Shown here: positions 14,876 through 24,280 of the stretch, piece after piece
Layout of the letters: every line of letters begins with the position of its first letter
Position numbering within the stretch: position 1 is the stretch's first letter
Source: Halorhodospira abdelmalekii
Lineage (GTDB): Bacteria; Pseudomonadota; Gammaproteobacteria; Nitrococcales; Halorhodospiraceae
Reading direction: 5' to 3'
NCBI RefSeq assembly: GCF_016583625.1
Contig: NZ_NRRN01000030.1
Location: 1-41,648 of the forward strand
Length of the DNA stretch: 41,648 bases
The notes under the pieces: generated by a model
Seen by the model: only the letters and a program-made list of their open reading frames with translations
What the model was told of the DNA's origin: nothing
Databases searched by the model: none
Program-made: the position numbers and the translations under genes

Positions 14876-17800
14876 CCTGACGCCTGAGCGCACTCCACGT
14901 CTTGTCCCACTCATGCCCGCGATCGTGGCCGCGATCGTGGCCTTGAGCGTCGGCTCCGTCACACTCGCCACGGTCGCACTGGCCGACGACGACGCCCCGC
15001 ACTGGCACGGGAACCGCATCCTGCCGCCGGAGAAGGTCACCGTCGGCCCCACCGACAACTACCAGGGGCAGCTCGATCCGAGCGGCGATTACCTTGTCTT
15101 CACGCGCCATCGCCACCTGCTCTCTCAGGTGGTGTTGCAGCGGCTAAGCGACGGCACCCGCCGCGACCTGCTCGCCCCCGAGCACGACTCGAAAGATCCG
15201 GCGTGGTCGCCCGATGGCCGCTACTTGGCCCTAACCGCCTTTCAACCGAACGCACTCGGCAGCGTCTGCCTGCTGCCTGTCGAATCGACGACGGCGTCCA
15301 CAACAGGGCGCCGCAGCGGTGCCCCCTGGCCGCTGCGCCGCGGCGGCGAAACATCGCAGCAGCTGGACTGCCTCAGCGAGCCGGGACAGCGCGCGTGGCT
15401 GCCCTTTTGGATCGATCAGGAGCGCATCGGCTACCTGCGCAGTGCCGGCGCCGGGCGCGGCAGCGAACTGGTCATCCAGCAGCTCGGTGACTCTCTGAAC
15501 GGCGACGGCAGTGGCAATGGCAGTGACAGCGGCGACAGCGAGAACGACAGCAACAGCAAGCGGCCGTCGCCCGAGGTCGTGCTGCGCGGCGCCCTCTCCG
15601 CGCCCAGCGCCTCGCCCGATGGCCGCTTCCTGGTCTACCACCGCCAGGACGACCCGGAGCGGACCGGGCTCCACCTCTACGATCTGCAGCGCGAGCGTGA
15701 ACACGGCCCGCTGCGCTTCGATCTGCCGGGGATGAGCAGCTACGCCGTGATCGACAGCGAGCGCGGCGAGCTCTACTTCAGTCACTACCTCAGCGACACC
15801 GATGGCGATCAGCGGATCGACGGCGAAGACCACAGCGTCATCTTTCGCCTCCCGCTTGAAAAGGCACTGGCGGCCGATGATGACGAAACGCGCCTGCTGC
15901 CTGAGCAGCTGACCTCCCTCGCCCACGACTGCAACTTCCCGAGTCTCCACGGTGAGAAGATCTACGTCACGTGCGCCCACGAAGGCTCGCTCGATATCTA
16001 CCGGTTGCCGCGCAGCGGGCAGATCCCGGCGCACTGGGGCAAGACCGAACTGCTGCGCGCCCACGCGACCGCCTTTACCTACGAAGATCGCGCCTTCATT
16101 CTCAATGTGCTGCGCCATCGCCACGCCGCCTCGGCCTCGGCATCGGCATCGGCATCGGCATCGGCGACAGCAACGGCGGAAGCGCCGCGTGCCGCCGACT
16201 CGGCCAGTACAGCGAGCGCACCGAGCGCAACAGACGCAACGAGCGCGCAAGAGGCCGAGTGGCTGCTGCGGCTGCTCGCCAACCACTTGGCGATGGGCCA
16301 GTTTGTCGCCGCCCACTTCTACGCTGAGCGCTTGCAGCACTTCTACGCCGCGCACGAAGCGGAGGCCAATCACGGGGCGTACGCCGACTTCTTCGCCAAC
16401 CTCGGCCACCTCGTCGAACTGCGCACTGAGGCCCGGGCGCAGCCGCGCGGTCTCGTCACGGCCCGTTTCCGCCAGCGCATCGAGGCGACCCGCGAGCGCC
16501 TGCAGCCGGCCCCCGACGCCCCAGAGAGTGCTCTCTTCATGGCGTGGCTCGACGCCTTACAGCAGCGCCCCGAGCAGGCCCGCAGCCGTCTGGCCGAGCA
16601 GCCCGAGCAGGCGCTGCCGCTGGCCCGCTATCTGCGCTACGAACTGCTGCAGCGGCTCGATGCCGATGACCCCGCGGCCCTGCTCGCTCACGCCCTGGAG
16701 GCGAGCCGCGACCCGATCATCGCCAGCTCGGCACGGCTCTTCTACACCCACCACTTCCTGAATCGACTCGCCGAAGAGGTCAGCGACCCGCAGCAGCGCC
16801 AAGAGCGGCTGCGCGAGGTGCAAGCGGAGAGCGACGATCGCCGTGTTCGCGATCTCATCGCCAACGAGATCGATCTGCTCGATCTCGCCGCGGCGACCGA
16901 GACGCGGGAGCAGCGCCAGCACTACGCCACCGTGCTAGAGCGGCTGCGCGCCTATCAGGACGACCCGCAGATGCATCGGGTCATGCACGTACGGGCGATC
17001 CGCTTGATGGCGCAGGCCGAGCTGCCCGACTTCATGGAGCTGATGTCGCGCCACTGGCTGATTAGCACCCCGGTGCGCGATATCCCCTTCGCCACCACCG
17101 CCGAGCAGTACGCCATCATCAACCTCAACCAGGCCTACGGCGACTGGGCGGCCGACGACGATCACAGCGCCCTGAACGCCTTCTACAGCGTACTGCGGCA
17201 GACCAACGACCTCGAAGCACTCTATAACCTGCTCGTCATCGGCCACCACCGCGACGCTCCGGAGGCGCGCAAGGAGCGTATGGAGCGGCTTTACGGGCAG
17301 CTGATCGACGAGGGCATCCTCGACGACCACGAGCGCTACGCCGACACTGTCCGGCTGCTGCTGACCACAGCCGAACCGTCACCGCGCGAGCTGCGCACTG
17401 CCATCGAGCAGCTCAGCCCGATGCAGCGCAGCGGCCTCGATGCCGGGGTCAGCGATCTGCTGCTCGGCTACCTCCACCACCGCCTGCTGCTCGCTGAGCA
17501 AGACGGCTACCGTCACGACCGCGAGCGCTATCAGCGTGCTCACCACCACTACATGCAGGCGCTCGATCTGGCCTTCGCCAACCCGCGGGTGCAGGCGGCG
17601 GTGCTCGAAAACCTTGGCCAACTCCACTTTGCCGTGCGCAACCACGGCATGGCAGCGGCCTTTTTTGGTCAACGCCTCACCCTGCCCGTGACCAGTGACG
17701 AGGCAGAATTGTGGCTGCGCCACCGCTACGCCCGCGCCCTCTTCTACACCAACCGCATGGCGGCAGCCGCCGCAGAGGCGGAACGGGCCGTCGCGCTGGC

Positions 17801-18776
17801 CCGAGCTGGCCACCCGGCCACCGTCAAAGACGACGAACTCGCTGCGCTGATCGAGCGCAGCGCCTTCTACGCCGTGCAGGCTGGCGACTACGCCCACGCC
17901 GATCGGCGCTACCGCGAACTGCTCGGCGAGACAACCGCAGAGGGTGAACCGGCGACTGCGGCGCCGCCGTGGGGGGAACTCAGCGCGCTCAACCGCGTCA
18001 AGGCGACCTTCAGCCACGGCTACGCCCTCTTTCGGCAGGGAGAGAACGCCGCGGCCACCGAGCGCTTCCAGAAGGTGCTCAGCGCCCTGCCCGATCTCGA
18101 CGTCCCGGAGGCCCGCCCCGGACAGCCGGCGGTCTTTCACCCGCGCCGACTCCAGCTGCAAAGCTACGGCTTTCTTGCCCAGCTCGCTGCCGATGAGCCA
18201 CAGCGCAGCGCCTGGCTAGAGCGGCGCATCGCGCTGCTCGAGGAGATGCAGAGTCGCCGACCGCGCTACGGCTTCGATGAGCTCGGGCGCTTAGAGCAGC
18301 TGATCCGCGCCCGGTTGCAGCTGGCCGCCAGCCATGAGGCCCAAGGCGAACACCGAGCGATGGCGCGCACCATGCGCCGTGCCCTGCGCGATCTGGAGGC
18401 TTACAGCGACGCCGGCGGTGCCTATAACAGCCAACCGGTGTTGCAGACCCTCTATAACTTCCTCACCCTCGGCGGCGCCCATCCGGAGGCCTTCGCTGAG
18501 CCGCCGGAGCGCCTCGCCGAGCTGATCGCAGCGACCTACGACGATCTTGAGATCGAGCCCTACACGCCGCCGCTCAATCACGCCCGACGCCTGCGTCTGG
18601 CACTGCTCGAGGCGTACTTCGCGTGGGGCCAGGGCGAGTGGTCGGCCGAGGAGGTGCGCGAACGGATCGCGGAGCTGCGCGCCGACGACGCCTGGCAGGA
18701 GCTAAAAAGGCGCCGCGCCGATCTTCACAGCGAGTTGGAGGCGTTGGCCGCAGGGATCGCGGCCCAGGCGGGGTGA
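14868..18776 (+). CDS. Exported beta-propeller and TPR-repeat protein
   Basis: A 1302-residue protein. Residues 1-38 look like a signal peptide (LMPAIVAAIVALSVGSVTLATVALA, cleaved before DDD). Residues about 60-420 are TolB/PD40-like propeller blades (QLDPSGDYLVFTR, DPAWSPDGRYLALT, SASPDGRFLVYHR). After an (Ala-Ser)n microsatellite linker, residues about 460-1300 are helical with TPR-like pairs (YMQALDLAFANPRVQAAVLENLG, SHGYALFRQGENAAATERFQKVL). Such proteins act as periplasmic scaffolds; no enzyme motif is visible. I chose the ATG at 14868 since it overlaps the lipoprotein stop and begins the signal; the frame is open further upstream. The operon suggests joint work with the AsmA-like protein at the envelope. 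Confidence 0.78.
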   Translation: MASLTPERTPRLVPLMPAIVAAIVALSVGSVTLATVALADDDAPHWHGNRILPPEKVTVGPTDNYQGQLDPSGDYLVFTRHRHLLSQVVLQRLSDGTRRDLLAPEHDSKDPAWSPDGRYLALTAFQPNALGSVCLLPVESTTASTTGRRSGAPWPLRRGGETSQQLDCLSEPGQRAWLPFWIDQERIGYLRSAGAGRGSELVIQQLGDSLNGDGSGNGSDSGDSENDSNSKRPSPEVVLRGALSAPSASPDGRFLVYHRQDDPERTGLHLYDLQREREHGPLRFDLPGMSSYAVIDSERGELYFSHYLSDTDGDQRIDGEDHSVIFRLPLEKALAADDDETRLLPEQLTSLAHDCNFPSLHGEKIYVTCAHEGSLDIYRLPRSGQIPAHWGKTELLRAHATAFTYEDRAFILNVLRHRHAASASASASASASATATAEAPRAADSASTASAPSATDATSAQEAEWLLRLLANHLAMGQFVAAHFYAERLQHFYAAHEAEANHGAYADFFANLGHLVELRTEARAQPRGLVTARFRQRIEATRERLQPAPDAPESALFMAWLDALQQRPEQARSRLAEQPEQALPLARYLRYELLQRLDADDPAALLAHALEASRDPIIASSARLFYTHHFLNRLAEEVSDPQQRQERLREVQAESDDRRVRDLIANEIDLLDLAAATETREQRQHYATVLERLRAYQDDPQMHRVMHVRAIRLMAQAELPDFMELMSRHWLISTPVRDIPFATTAEQYAIINLNQAYGDWAADDDHSALNAFYSVLRQTNDLEALYNLLVIGHHRDAPEARKERMERLYGQLIDEGILDDHERYADTVRLLLTTAEPSPRELRTAIEQLSPMQRSGLDAGVSDLLLGYLHHRLLLAEQDGYRHDRERYQRAHHHYMQALDLAFANPRVQAAVLENLGQLHFAVRNHGMAAAFFGQRLTLPVTSDEAELWLRHRYARALFYTNRMAAAAAEAERAVALARAGHPATVKDDELAALIERSAFYAVQAGDYAHADRRYRELLGETTAEGEPATAAPPWGELSALNRVKATFSHGYALFRQGENAAATERFQKVLSALPDLDVPEARPGQPAVFHPRRLQLQSYGFLAQLAADEPQRSAWLERRIALLEEMQSRRPRYGFDELGRLEQLIRARLQLAASHEAQGEHRAMARTMRRALRDLEAYSDAGGAYNSQPVLQTLYNFLTLGGAHPEAFAEPPERLAELIAATYDDLEIEPYTPPLNHARRLRLALLEAYFAWGQGEWSAEEVRERIAELRADDAWQELKRRRADLHSELEALAAGIAAQAG
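16131..16166 (+). repeat. Hexanucleotide microsatellite in the propeller/TPR gene
   Basis: Units of TCGGCA (with TCGGCC at the start) encode an Ala-Ser dipeptide run in the linker between the propeller and the TPR region. Confidence 0.9.
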
Positions 18777-18794
18777 GCAGTTCCCTCTAGAGCG

Positions 18795-19151
18795 CTAGAG
18801 CACCACCACGGCGAGGGTGGCGGCGATGCCGCCGGCTGCCGCTGCGGCGTAGCAGCCGCGGCGCGCTCGTGGGCCAGCGTCGATGCCCAGGTCGTGCAGC
18901 AGGTGGTAGCCGCGGTGGGCGCTGTGCAGCAGTAGCAAGGTGATGAGCACGACGATGGCTGCCGCTCCCACGCCGCTTTGCAGCAAGGCGTGCAGCGACT
19001 CGTAGTCGAGCAGTTCGACGCCGCGGCGCTCGGCCAGCGGCACCACCCAGCCGGTGTAGAGGATCAGGGCCGGGGCGATCAGGGCGGCCAGTGTCCCTCC
19101 GGCGCTGAAGAGGAGCCAGAGTGGCGGTTCGTTGGAGCGCTGCATCGACAT
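18795..19151 (-). CDS. frdD: Fumarate reductase membrane anchor subunit D
   Basis: A 118-residue protein with three hydrophobic helices and the FrdD start SNEPPLWLLFSAGGTLAALIAPALIL, then LHALLQSGVGAAAIVVLITLLLLHSAHRGYHLLHDLGI, where the His-rich segment faces the quinone site in this family. It anchors the FrdAB catalytic pair in the inner membrane and passes electrons from quinol. It follows frdC by 19 bp. E. coli FrdD has 119 residues, so the length fits. Confidence 0.88.
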   Translation of the reverse strand: MSMQRSNEPPLWLLFSAGGTLAALIAPALILYTGWVVPLAERRGVELLDYESLHALLQSGVGAAAIVVLITLLLLHSAHRGYHLLHDLGIDAGPRARRGCYAAAAAGGIAATLAVVVL

Positions 19152-19170
19152 TGTTCTTCCTCCCAGCGCG

Positions 19171-19701
19171 TTACGCCCACGTCAAATAGAGCAGCAGCGC
19201 CACCGAACTGACCCCAGAGAGTATCCAGGCCAGGCGGCGCCAGCCGACATCGTCGAGTCGTCCGCCGAAGAGAGGCGGCATAGTCAGTGGCAGCAGACGA
19301 ATCCACGTCACTGCATGGTAGAGGGCGGCGGCGAAGGCCAGTAGGTGGGCCAGATACGACCACGGTGAGTGGTGGGCTGCGCGCCACAGCTCAAAGGCCG
19401 CCGGTCCGATCGCTAGGGCAAGCAGGCCGACGAGCAGCCACAGCGCATAGAGGCCCAGCAGCAGGCTGGTCGCCTCGCGCACCAAGTAGCGCTGGTAGTC
19501 GCGATCGCCCAACCACTCGCCGATGCGGCGCGGGGAGGGCTCGTAGGGTTCACCTTTGATCGGTTTTGTGGTCGAGACAGTCGTCGACACTTGAGTCGAC
19601 CTTTTGGCCGATGTTGTTGCCGGCCCCGCGGTCGCCTTGCCGGTCGGCCGTGTACCCGAGCGTGTAGTCGGCCTGGTCGTCGGTCCGCTCACTGTCGTCA
19701 C
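19171..19701 (-). CDS. frdC: Fumarate reductase membrane anchor subunit C
   Basis: Residues from about 50 match FrdC: GEPYEPSPRRIGEWLGDRDY, YLVREATSLLLGLYALWLLVGLLAL, then LAHLLAFAAALYHAVTWIRLLPLTMP and a last helix VSSVALLLYLTWA. With FrdD it forms the quinol-oxidising membrane anchor. The protein is 176 residues against about 130 in E. coli, because of a Thr/Ser/Pro-rich, repeat-like N-terminal extension (TTRPTTRSGTRPTGK). If the start is instead nearer residue 48 the extension is untranslated, but no better start with a ribosome site stands out. Confidence 0.82.
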   Translation of the reverse strand: MTTVSGPTTRPTTRSGTRPTGKATAGPATTSAKRSTQVSTTVSTTKPIKGEPYEPSPRRIGEWLGDRDYQRYLVREATSLLLGLYALWLLVGLLALAIGPAAFELWRAAHHSPWSYLAHLLAFAAALYHAVTWIRLLPLTMPPLFGGRLDDVGWRRLAWILSGVSSVALLLYLTWA

Positions 19702-19843
19702 TCCTTACCAAAATGAACGAAGGGGTCGCCTATTTCGGGACGGCTGATGCCAGAATGTACCGCTGACCGACTTCTGGGGGCGCACTCGGCCTCACACTGC
19801 CTCATTTAGACTTGACCCCGACCGCGGCCAGCCTCGGTTGGCC
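19702..19843. other. Intergenic gap in the frd operon
   Basis: 142 bp between frdB and frdC with no gene seen; a longer gap than elsewhere in the operon, so frdCD could have a promoter of its own. Confidence 0.4.
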
Positions 19844-20602
19844 TCACCCACGGCGACGAAAGAGCTTACTACCGAGCCAATCGAGTGCACTCGGCAGCTT
19901 GTTGCGATTGATCGCGCGCGCCGGATCGACGCCCTGCGGGCAGACCTGCGAGCAGGAGCCGACCAGGGTGCAGCCCCAAACGCCCTCTTCGCTGTTGAGC
20001 AGCGGTTGCCGAGCGTGGCGACCACCGTCGCGATCGTCGAGATTGTAACGCTGCGCCAGTGCCAGCGCCGCCGGACCGATAAAGCTGCGATCGCGGTCGT
20101 ACTGCGGGCAGGCGGCGTAGCAGAGCAGGCAGTTGATGCACTGCGCATGATCGTAGTAGGCCGCCATCGCCGCTGGGCGCTGGCGATAGGGGCCATCGGC
20201 TGGCGTGCGCGCCTCTTGCGGTTGCAGATAGGCCTGGACGCGCCCCATCTTCTCAAGAAAGTCGCTCGGGTCGATGACCAAATCGCGCACAATCGGCAGG
20301 TGTGCCAGCGGCGCGATGCGCAGCGGCCCCGGGGCGAAGTCGCGCAAAAAACTATGGCAGGCGAGCGCCGGCTGATTGTCGATCATGCAGCCGCACGTCC
20401 CGCAGATCGCCATTCGGCACGACCAGCGAAAGGTCAACGTGCCATCGAGGCGGTCTTTGACGTACTGCAGCCCCTCCAGCACCGACATATCGTAGCTATA
20501 CGGCACATGGTAAGTCTGCCAGTACGGCTGCGCATCGTGCTCGGGGTGGTAGCGCTGCACCTGCAGCTCGATCTCGCCACACGGTTCACTCACGCGCTGC
20601 AC
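19844..20602 (-). CDS. frdB: Fumarate reductase iron-sulfur subunit
   Basis: A 252-residue protein with the three clusters of FrdB/SdhB: a plant-type 2Fe-2S site (SCRMAICGTCGCMI...ALAC), a 4Fe-4S motif CINCLLCYAACP and the 3Fe-4S/4Fe-4S segment CTLVGSCSQVCPQGVDP. It carries electrons between the membrane anchor and FrdA. The start overlaps the end of frdA by 17 bp if the ATG at 20600-20602 is used; a GTG three codons later (MSEPCGEIEL) is also possible. Confidence 0.93.
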   Translation of the reverse strand: MQRVSEPCGEIELQVQRYHPEHDAQPYWQTYHVPYSYDMSVLEGLQYVKDRLDGTLTFRWSCRMAICGTCGCMIDNQPALACHSFLRDFAPGPLRIAPLAHLPIVRDLVIDPSDFLEKMGRVQAYLQPQEARTPADGPYRQRPAAMAAYYDHAQCINCLLCYAACPQYDRDRSFIGPAALALAQRYNLDDRDGGRHARQPLLNSEEGVWGCTLVGSCSQVCPQGVDPARAINRNKLPSALDWLGSKLFRRRG

Positions 20603-22559
20603 CCTCCCTGCTGCCGGCCGTCTCGCCGCGCTCCCCAGTCGCTCTCTCGCCGGTGGCTATATCACCGGTAGCCGCTGCGCTGCCACCGGCCGCCACAACG
20701 CTAGGCCCCTGATCGTGCGCCTCCTGGACCTGCTGAGCCTGCTGCGTCTGCTGCTCCGCTGCCGCACCGTAGACGCGGCTCTGCGGCAGACTGCTGGTGA
20801 TCGTCACCGGCGCGTGACGAATCTGCGGCGGCCCCTGCCCCTGAGAGTACGCCAGGGTGTGGACCAAGAAGCGTTCGTCGTCGCGCTCGGTAAAGGCGTC
20901 GTTGCGCATGTGGGCGCCGCGCGACTCCTGCCGTGCCAGCGCCGAGGCCGCCATCGCCTCAGCCAGTTGCAGGGCGTACCCGAGCTCGATGGCGCTCAGC
21001 CACTCAGTATTAAACGCGCGGCTGCGATCGTCGAGGCGCACCCCGCGGCGGTAGCGCTCGCGCAGCTCGGCGAGCTCGTTGCAGGCGTGCTGCAGTCCGG
21101 CGCCGTTGCGAAAGATGCCGACCTCATGCTCCATGATCTGCTGCATCGCCTCGCGCAGTTCGGCCACGCGCATCCCCTCATCGTTGCGCAACAGCCCCAA
21201 CCACCGCTCAGCCGCCGGCTCGGCAAGCTTGACCGTAGACCGCGCGCGCGCTGAACGCTCCGACGACCCGTGATCGCTCCTCTGCCACCCGGCTCCGGCA
21301 CCGGCATCGCCGCCGTCCCGGACCCAGCGTGCCGCCGTCTCACCGGCGTTGCGACCGAAGACCAAGATCTCTGCTAACGAGTTAGAACCGAGGCGATTGG
21401 CGCCGTGGATGCCGGTGCTCGCACACTCACCGGCGGCGAAGAGGCCGGTGAGTTCGGTCGCCCCACTAAAGGCGGTTGGAATCCCGCCCATGGTGTAGTG
21501 CACGGCGGGGCGGACCGGAATAGGCGCGGTAACCGGATCGACGCCGACGAAGTGACGGGCGATGTGGGTGATCATCGGCAGCCGCTCAAGGATACGCTGC
21601 TCGCCGAGATGACGCAGATCAAGATGGACGGCGCTGCCCTGCGGTGTAGCCACGGTCCGCCCGGCTTGATCTTCGTGCCAGAAGGCTTGTGAGAGTCGAT
21701 CGCGCGGCCCGAGCTCCATCGCCTTCGGTCGCGGCCACGGCTCCGCCGGTCCGAGCCCGTAGTTCTCGAGGTAGCGCTCGCCATCACGGTTGGTCAGGAT
21801 ACCGCCCTCGCCGCGGCACCCCTCGGTGATCAAGATGCCGCTGCCGGGCAGCGCCGTCGGGTGCCACTGCACAAACTCCATATCGCGCAGCGGCACGCCG
21901 TGGGCGTAGGCCATCGCCATCCCCTCGCCGGTGACGATACCGGCGTTGGTGTTCTGGGCAAAGAGCCGACCGGCGCCACCGGTGGCCAAGATCACCGCCG
22001 GCGCCCGCAGCACCACCGGCTCGCCGCTGGCAATGGCGAAAGCCAGGACGCCGCACACTTCGCCGTCGTCGACCAGCAACTCGGCGCAGAAGTACTCATC
22101 GAAGCGCTCAATGCTCGGAAAGCGCAGCGAGGTCTGAAAGAGGGTGTGCAGCATGTGGAAGCCGGTCTTATCGGCAGCGTACCAGCTGCGCTGCGCCGTC
22201 ATACCGCCGAAAAAGCGCACATGGATGGAGCCATCGGCCTGGCGACTCCACGGGCAGCCCCACTGCTCCAGCTGCACCATCTCATCAGTGCAAGCGGCGA
22301 CAAAGGGCTCGACGACGTCCTGATCGCTGAGCCAATCGCCACCACGGACCGTGTCGTCGAAGTGGGCGGCTAGCGTGTCGTCAGCGCGCGCTACCCCGGC
22401 CGCCCCACCCTCGGCGGCAACCGTGTGGCTGCGCATCGGCAGCACCTTTGAGACTAGGGCGATGCGCAGCCCTGGATCGCACTGAGCCGCGGCGATGGCC
22501 GCTCGCAGCCCGGCACCGCCGCCGCCAACGATGAGGATGTCGTGTCTTAAAGTCTGGAT
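20586..22559 (-). CDS. frdA: Fumarate reductase flavoprotein subunit
   Basis: FrdA holds covalent FAD and reduces fumarate. The frame shows the FAD motif VGGGGAGLRAA near the N-terminus, RSHTVAAEGG with the flavin-linking His, HPTALPGSGILITEGCRGEGG with active-site residues, and HYTMGGI and GECASTGIHGANRLGSNSLAE. No ATG, GTG or TTG exists in frame before the FAD motif. The codon aligning with the usual first residue (x-QTLRHDILIVGG, like MQTFQADLAIVG) is ATC at 22557-22559, six bases after AGGAGG. I therefore call an AUC start. The next usable start (GTG, 22443-22445) would remove the dinucleotide fold. The C-terminus has an unusual Ala/Gly/Glu/Gln-rich extension, giving 657 residues against about 600. 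Confidence 0.92.
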   Translation of the reverse strand: MQTLRHDILIVGGGGAGLRAAIAAAQCDPGLRIALVSKVLPMRSHTVAAEGGAAGVARADDTLAAHFDDTVRGGDWLSDQDVVEPFVAACTDEMVQLEQWGCPWSRQADGSIHVRFFGGMTAQRSWYAADKTGFHMLHTLFQTSLRFPSIERFDEYFCAELLVDDGEVCGVLAFAIASGEPVVLRAPAVILATGGAGRLFAQNTNAGIVTGEGMAMAYAHGVPLRDMEFVQWHPTALPGSGILITEGCRGEGGILTNRDGERYLENYGLGPAEPWPRPKAMELGPRDRLSQAFWHEDQAGRTVATPQGSAVHLDLRHLGEQRILERLPMITHIARHFVGVDPVTAPIPVRPAVHYTMGGIPTAFSGATELTGLFAAGECASTGIHGANRLGSNSLAEILVFGRNAGETAARWVRDGGDAGAGAGWQRSDHGSSERSARARSTVKLAEPAAERWLGLLRNDEGMRVAELREAMQQIMEHEVGIFRNGAGLQHACNELAELRERYRRGVRLDDRSRAFNTEWLSAIELGYALQLAEAMAASALARQESRGAHMRNDAFTERDDERFLVHTLAYSQGQGPPQIRHAPVTITSSLPQSRVYGAAAEQQTQQAQQVQEAHDQGPSVVAAGGSAAATGDIATGERATGERGETAGSREGAARE

Positions 22560-22827
22560 AACTGCCCTCCTGTTTCTGCTCTCCTGCCCCGCCGCGCTGC
22601 CATGATCGCTCTAGTCCTATAAGAGCTAGCCGACAATATACCAGCTCGCGAAATCAATTGATCAGCATATGCGCCGGATGGAGCAGCCCTCCTTGCGCTG
22701 CTTCCGTTACATACCCTATGAGCCGACGAGCACTTGAACGAGGCTCGAGCCGCGGCAAAGCGACGCAGACACACAAAAGCCCCACCCCGCCCCCTCGGGC
22801 CAATCAACTGGAATACTTCCAAGTCAA

Positions 22828-22859
22828 GTGTTTGCGCCACACAGTGTTTGCGCCACACA
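22828..22859 (+). repeat. Tandem 16-bp repeat in the frdA upstream region
   Basis: GTGTTTGCGCCACACA occurs twice back to back in the 455-bp region between frdA and the divergent lipoprotein gene. Possible regulator-binding repeats; no known consensus assigned. The remainder of 22560-23014 has no credible gene. Confidence 0.7.
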
Positions 22860-22906
22860 CAGACCGGCGCGCGCCCCCTTCGCTTTTTCTGACCTTTTTC
22901 TGCGTA

Positions 22907-22924
22907 ATCACCCATATGGGTGAT
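22907..22924. promoter_or_regulatory. Perfect 18-bp palindrome, candidate operator
   Basis: ATCACCCATATGGGTGAT is perfectly self-complementary. It is 90 bp before the lipoprotein start and in the same divergent intergenic region as frdA. A dimeric regulator site is a reasonable guess; the protein is unknown. Confidence 0.5.
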
Positions 22925-23014
22925 GCTACCCGTAGACAAGAGGTCTATATTCCCTCAGAGGAGGCCGGTGTTTCAGCACTTGGCCGAGTACCATCCTCAC
23001 GGAGGGCAAGAGCT

Positions 23015-24220
23015 ATGAGATCCTACCCGTACCTCCCCCCACGGTTCGGTTTGGGTTACGCCCCAAAACGACTCGGCCAGGGGCTACTGGTGGCAGCGCT
23101 GGCGATCAGCCTCAGCGGTTGCCTAAGCGACGATAACGACAACGGCACTGCATCGGGCGAGATGCGCGTCGAGAACAACACGTCCCAACCCAGGGACAAC
23201 CGCGGTGTCTACTTCGCACCAGTCTCCCCTCCGGGTACTCCCTTTGGAGGTGGAGCCACGTTCCTCGCCCCGGGCGGAGGTCCTGGTATCTCCCACCAAG
23301 GCTCGGTGATTCTCTCCCCCGGCGAGCACTACGTCTGCGTGGAGCGACATCAAGCCGACTCACTGACTGGTCCCGCTACTTTCCGAGGCAGCACGATCCT
23401 TCCGCACACCGTGGATATCCCTTCAGGCGGTGAAGGAACCTATGGGCCGAATCGCGAGCCCGTCTTGCGAATCGGTAATCTGAGCTTTGACAGCCAGGAG
23501 CGCTGCTCCGACCGCCAACCACCGATGACCGGCGGCCCCGGCACGGGGGTGGCCCTGCAAATCGACCCCGATGAGATCAACGACGGCAACAGCGGGCAGA
23601 CCTACTCGTTCGATTTCAGGGCGGACCGGATTCCGTCTCACGTGCGCAGTGTGACCTTCAACATCTCTTGGGGCGATGGCAACTCCGATAGTGAAATCGT
23701 AACGGTCAGCAACGGTACAGCCCGCCACAGCGCTAGCAAGGCCTATGAACGCGACGGCATGTTCGGCCTAGTGGTGACGATGGACGATGAATCCGGACAG
23801 CAGCTCGCCAGCGCTGACGCCCTGATCACCATTGGCCAAGTGACAACCCGTCCGACCATCGACCTCAATGCCTGCGACACCTGGGTAGCAGCCAACAGCG
23901 GCGGCCAAGGCGGTACTCGAGATCCTTGGGATATCAGCTCCATTCCGAGGGGCGCAAAATTTGACATCAAGTTCGACGCGAGGAACATACCGGACAAGTA
24001 CATCGTCCGCTACGAGGGGCAGGTTGTGCTCGATACCGGCTGGCGCGGTGCTGATAGCTATGAGGGGAACCCGCTTTATCCTGGCGGTATCGCTGGCCCG
24101 GGAGCGGATGAAGAGCACGATATCTTCCGCAAAGGGAGTACCGACAACTTCCACGTGACCGTCATCGGCCCGCAACGTAACACCGTCTGGTATTACAGCA
24201 TCCGCTGCCGTACCGACTGA
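23015..24220 (+). CDS. PKD-like lipoprotein
   Basis: A 401-residue protein with a signal ending in the lipobox SLSGC (lipidated Cys near residue 35). The mature part has an Asp/Asn-rich start, a first domain rich in Gly/Pro, and around residues 185-270 a PKD-like fold (SFDFRADRIPSHVRSVTFNISWGDGN, then ASKAYERDGMFGLVVTMDDE), followed by a second beta domain. PKD domains are adhesion or spacing modules of surface proteins. The ATG at 23015 has GGAGGG upstream. Upstream extensions of the frame are noncoding. It ends at a strong terminator. Function otherwise unknown. Confidence 0.75.
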   Translation: MRSYPYLPPRFGLGYAPKRLGQGLLVAALAISLSGCLSDDNDNGTASGEMRVENNTSQPRDNRGVYFAPVSPPGTPFGGGATFLAPGGGPGISHQGSVILSPGEHYVCVERHQADSLTGPATFRGSTILPHTVDIPSGGEGTYGPNREPVLRIGNLSFDSQERCSDRQPPMTGGPGTGVALQIDPDEINDGNSGQTYSFDFRADRIPSHVRSVTFNISWGDGNSDSEIVTVSNGTARHSASKAYERDGMFGLVVTMDDESGQQLASADALITIGQVTTRPTIDLNACDTWVAANSGGQGGTRDPWDISSIPRGAKFDIKFDARNIPDKYIVRYEGQVVLDTGWRGADSYEGNPLYPGGIAGPGADEEHDIFRKGSTDNFHVTVIGPQRNTVWYYSIRCRTD

Positions 24221-24280
24221 ACCATCAGACAGGTCACCACTCTCAGAGTGGTCAGCCAGCAGGACGCAAGGCAACAGAGG

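Noticed and set aside
22653-22662. FNR-type box upstream of frdA (ATCAATTGAT)
   Set aside because: It is a 10-bp palindrome but lacks the TTGAT-N4-ATCAA layout, so no regulator can be named.
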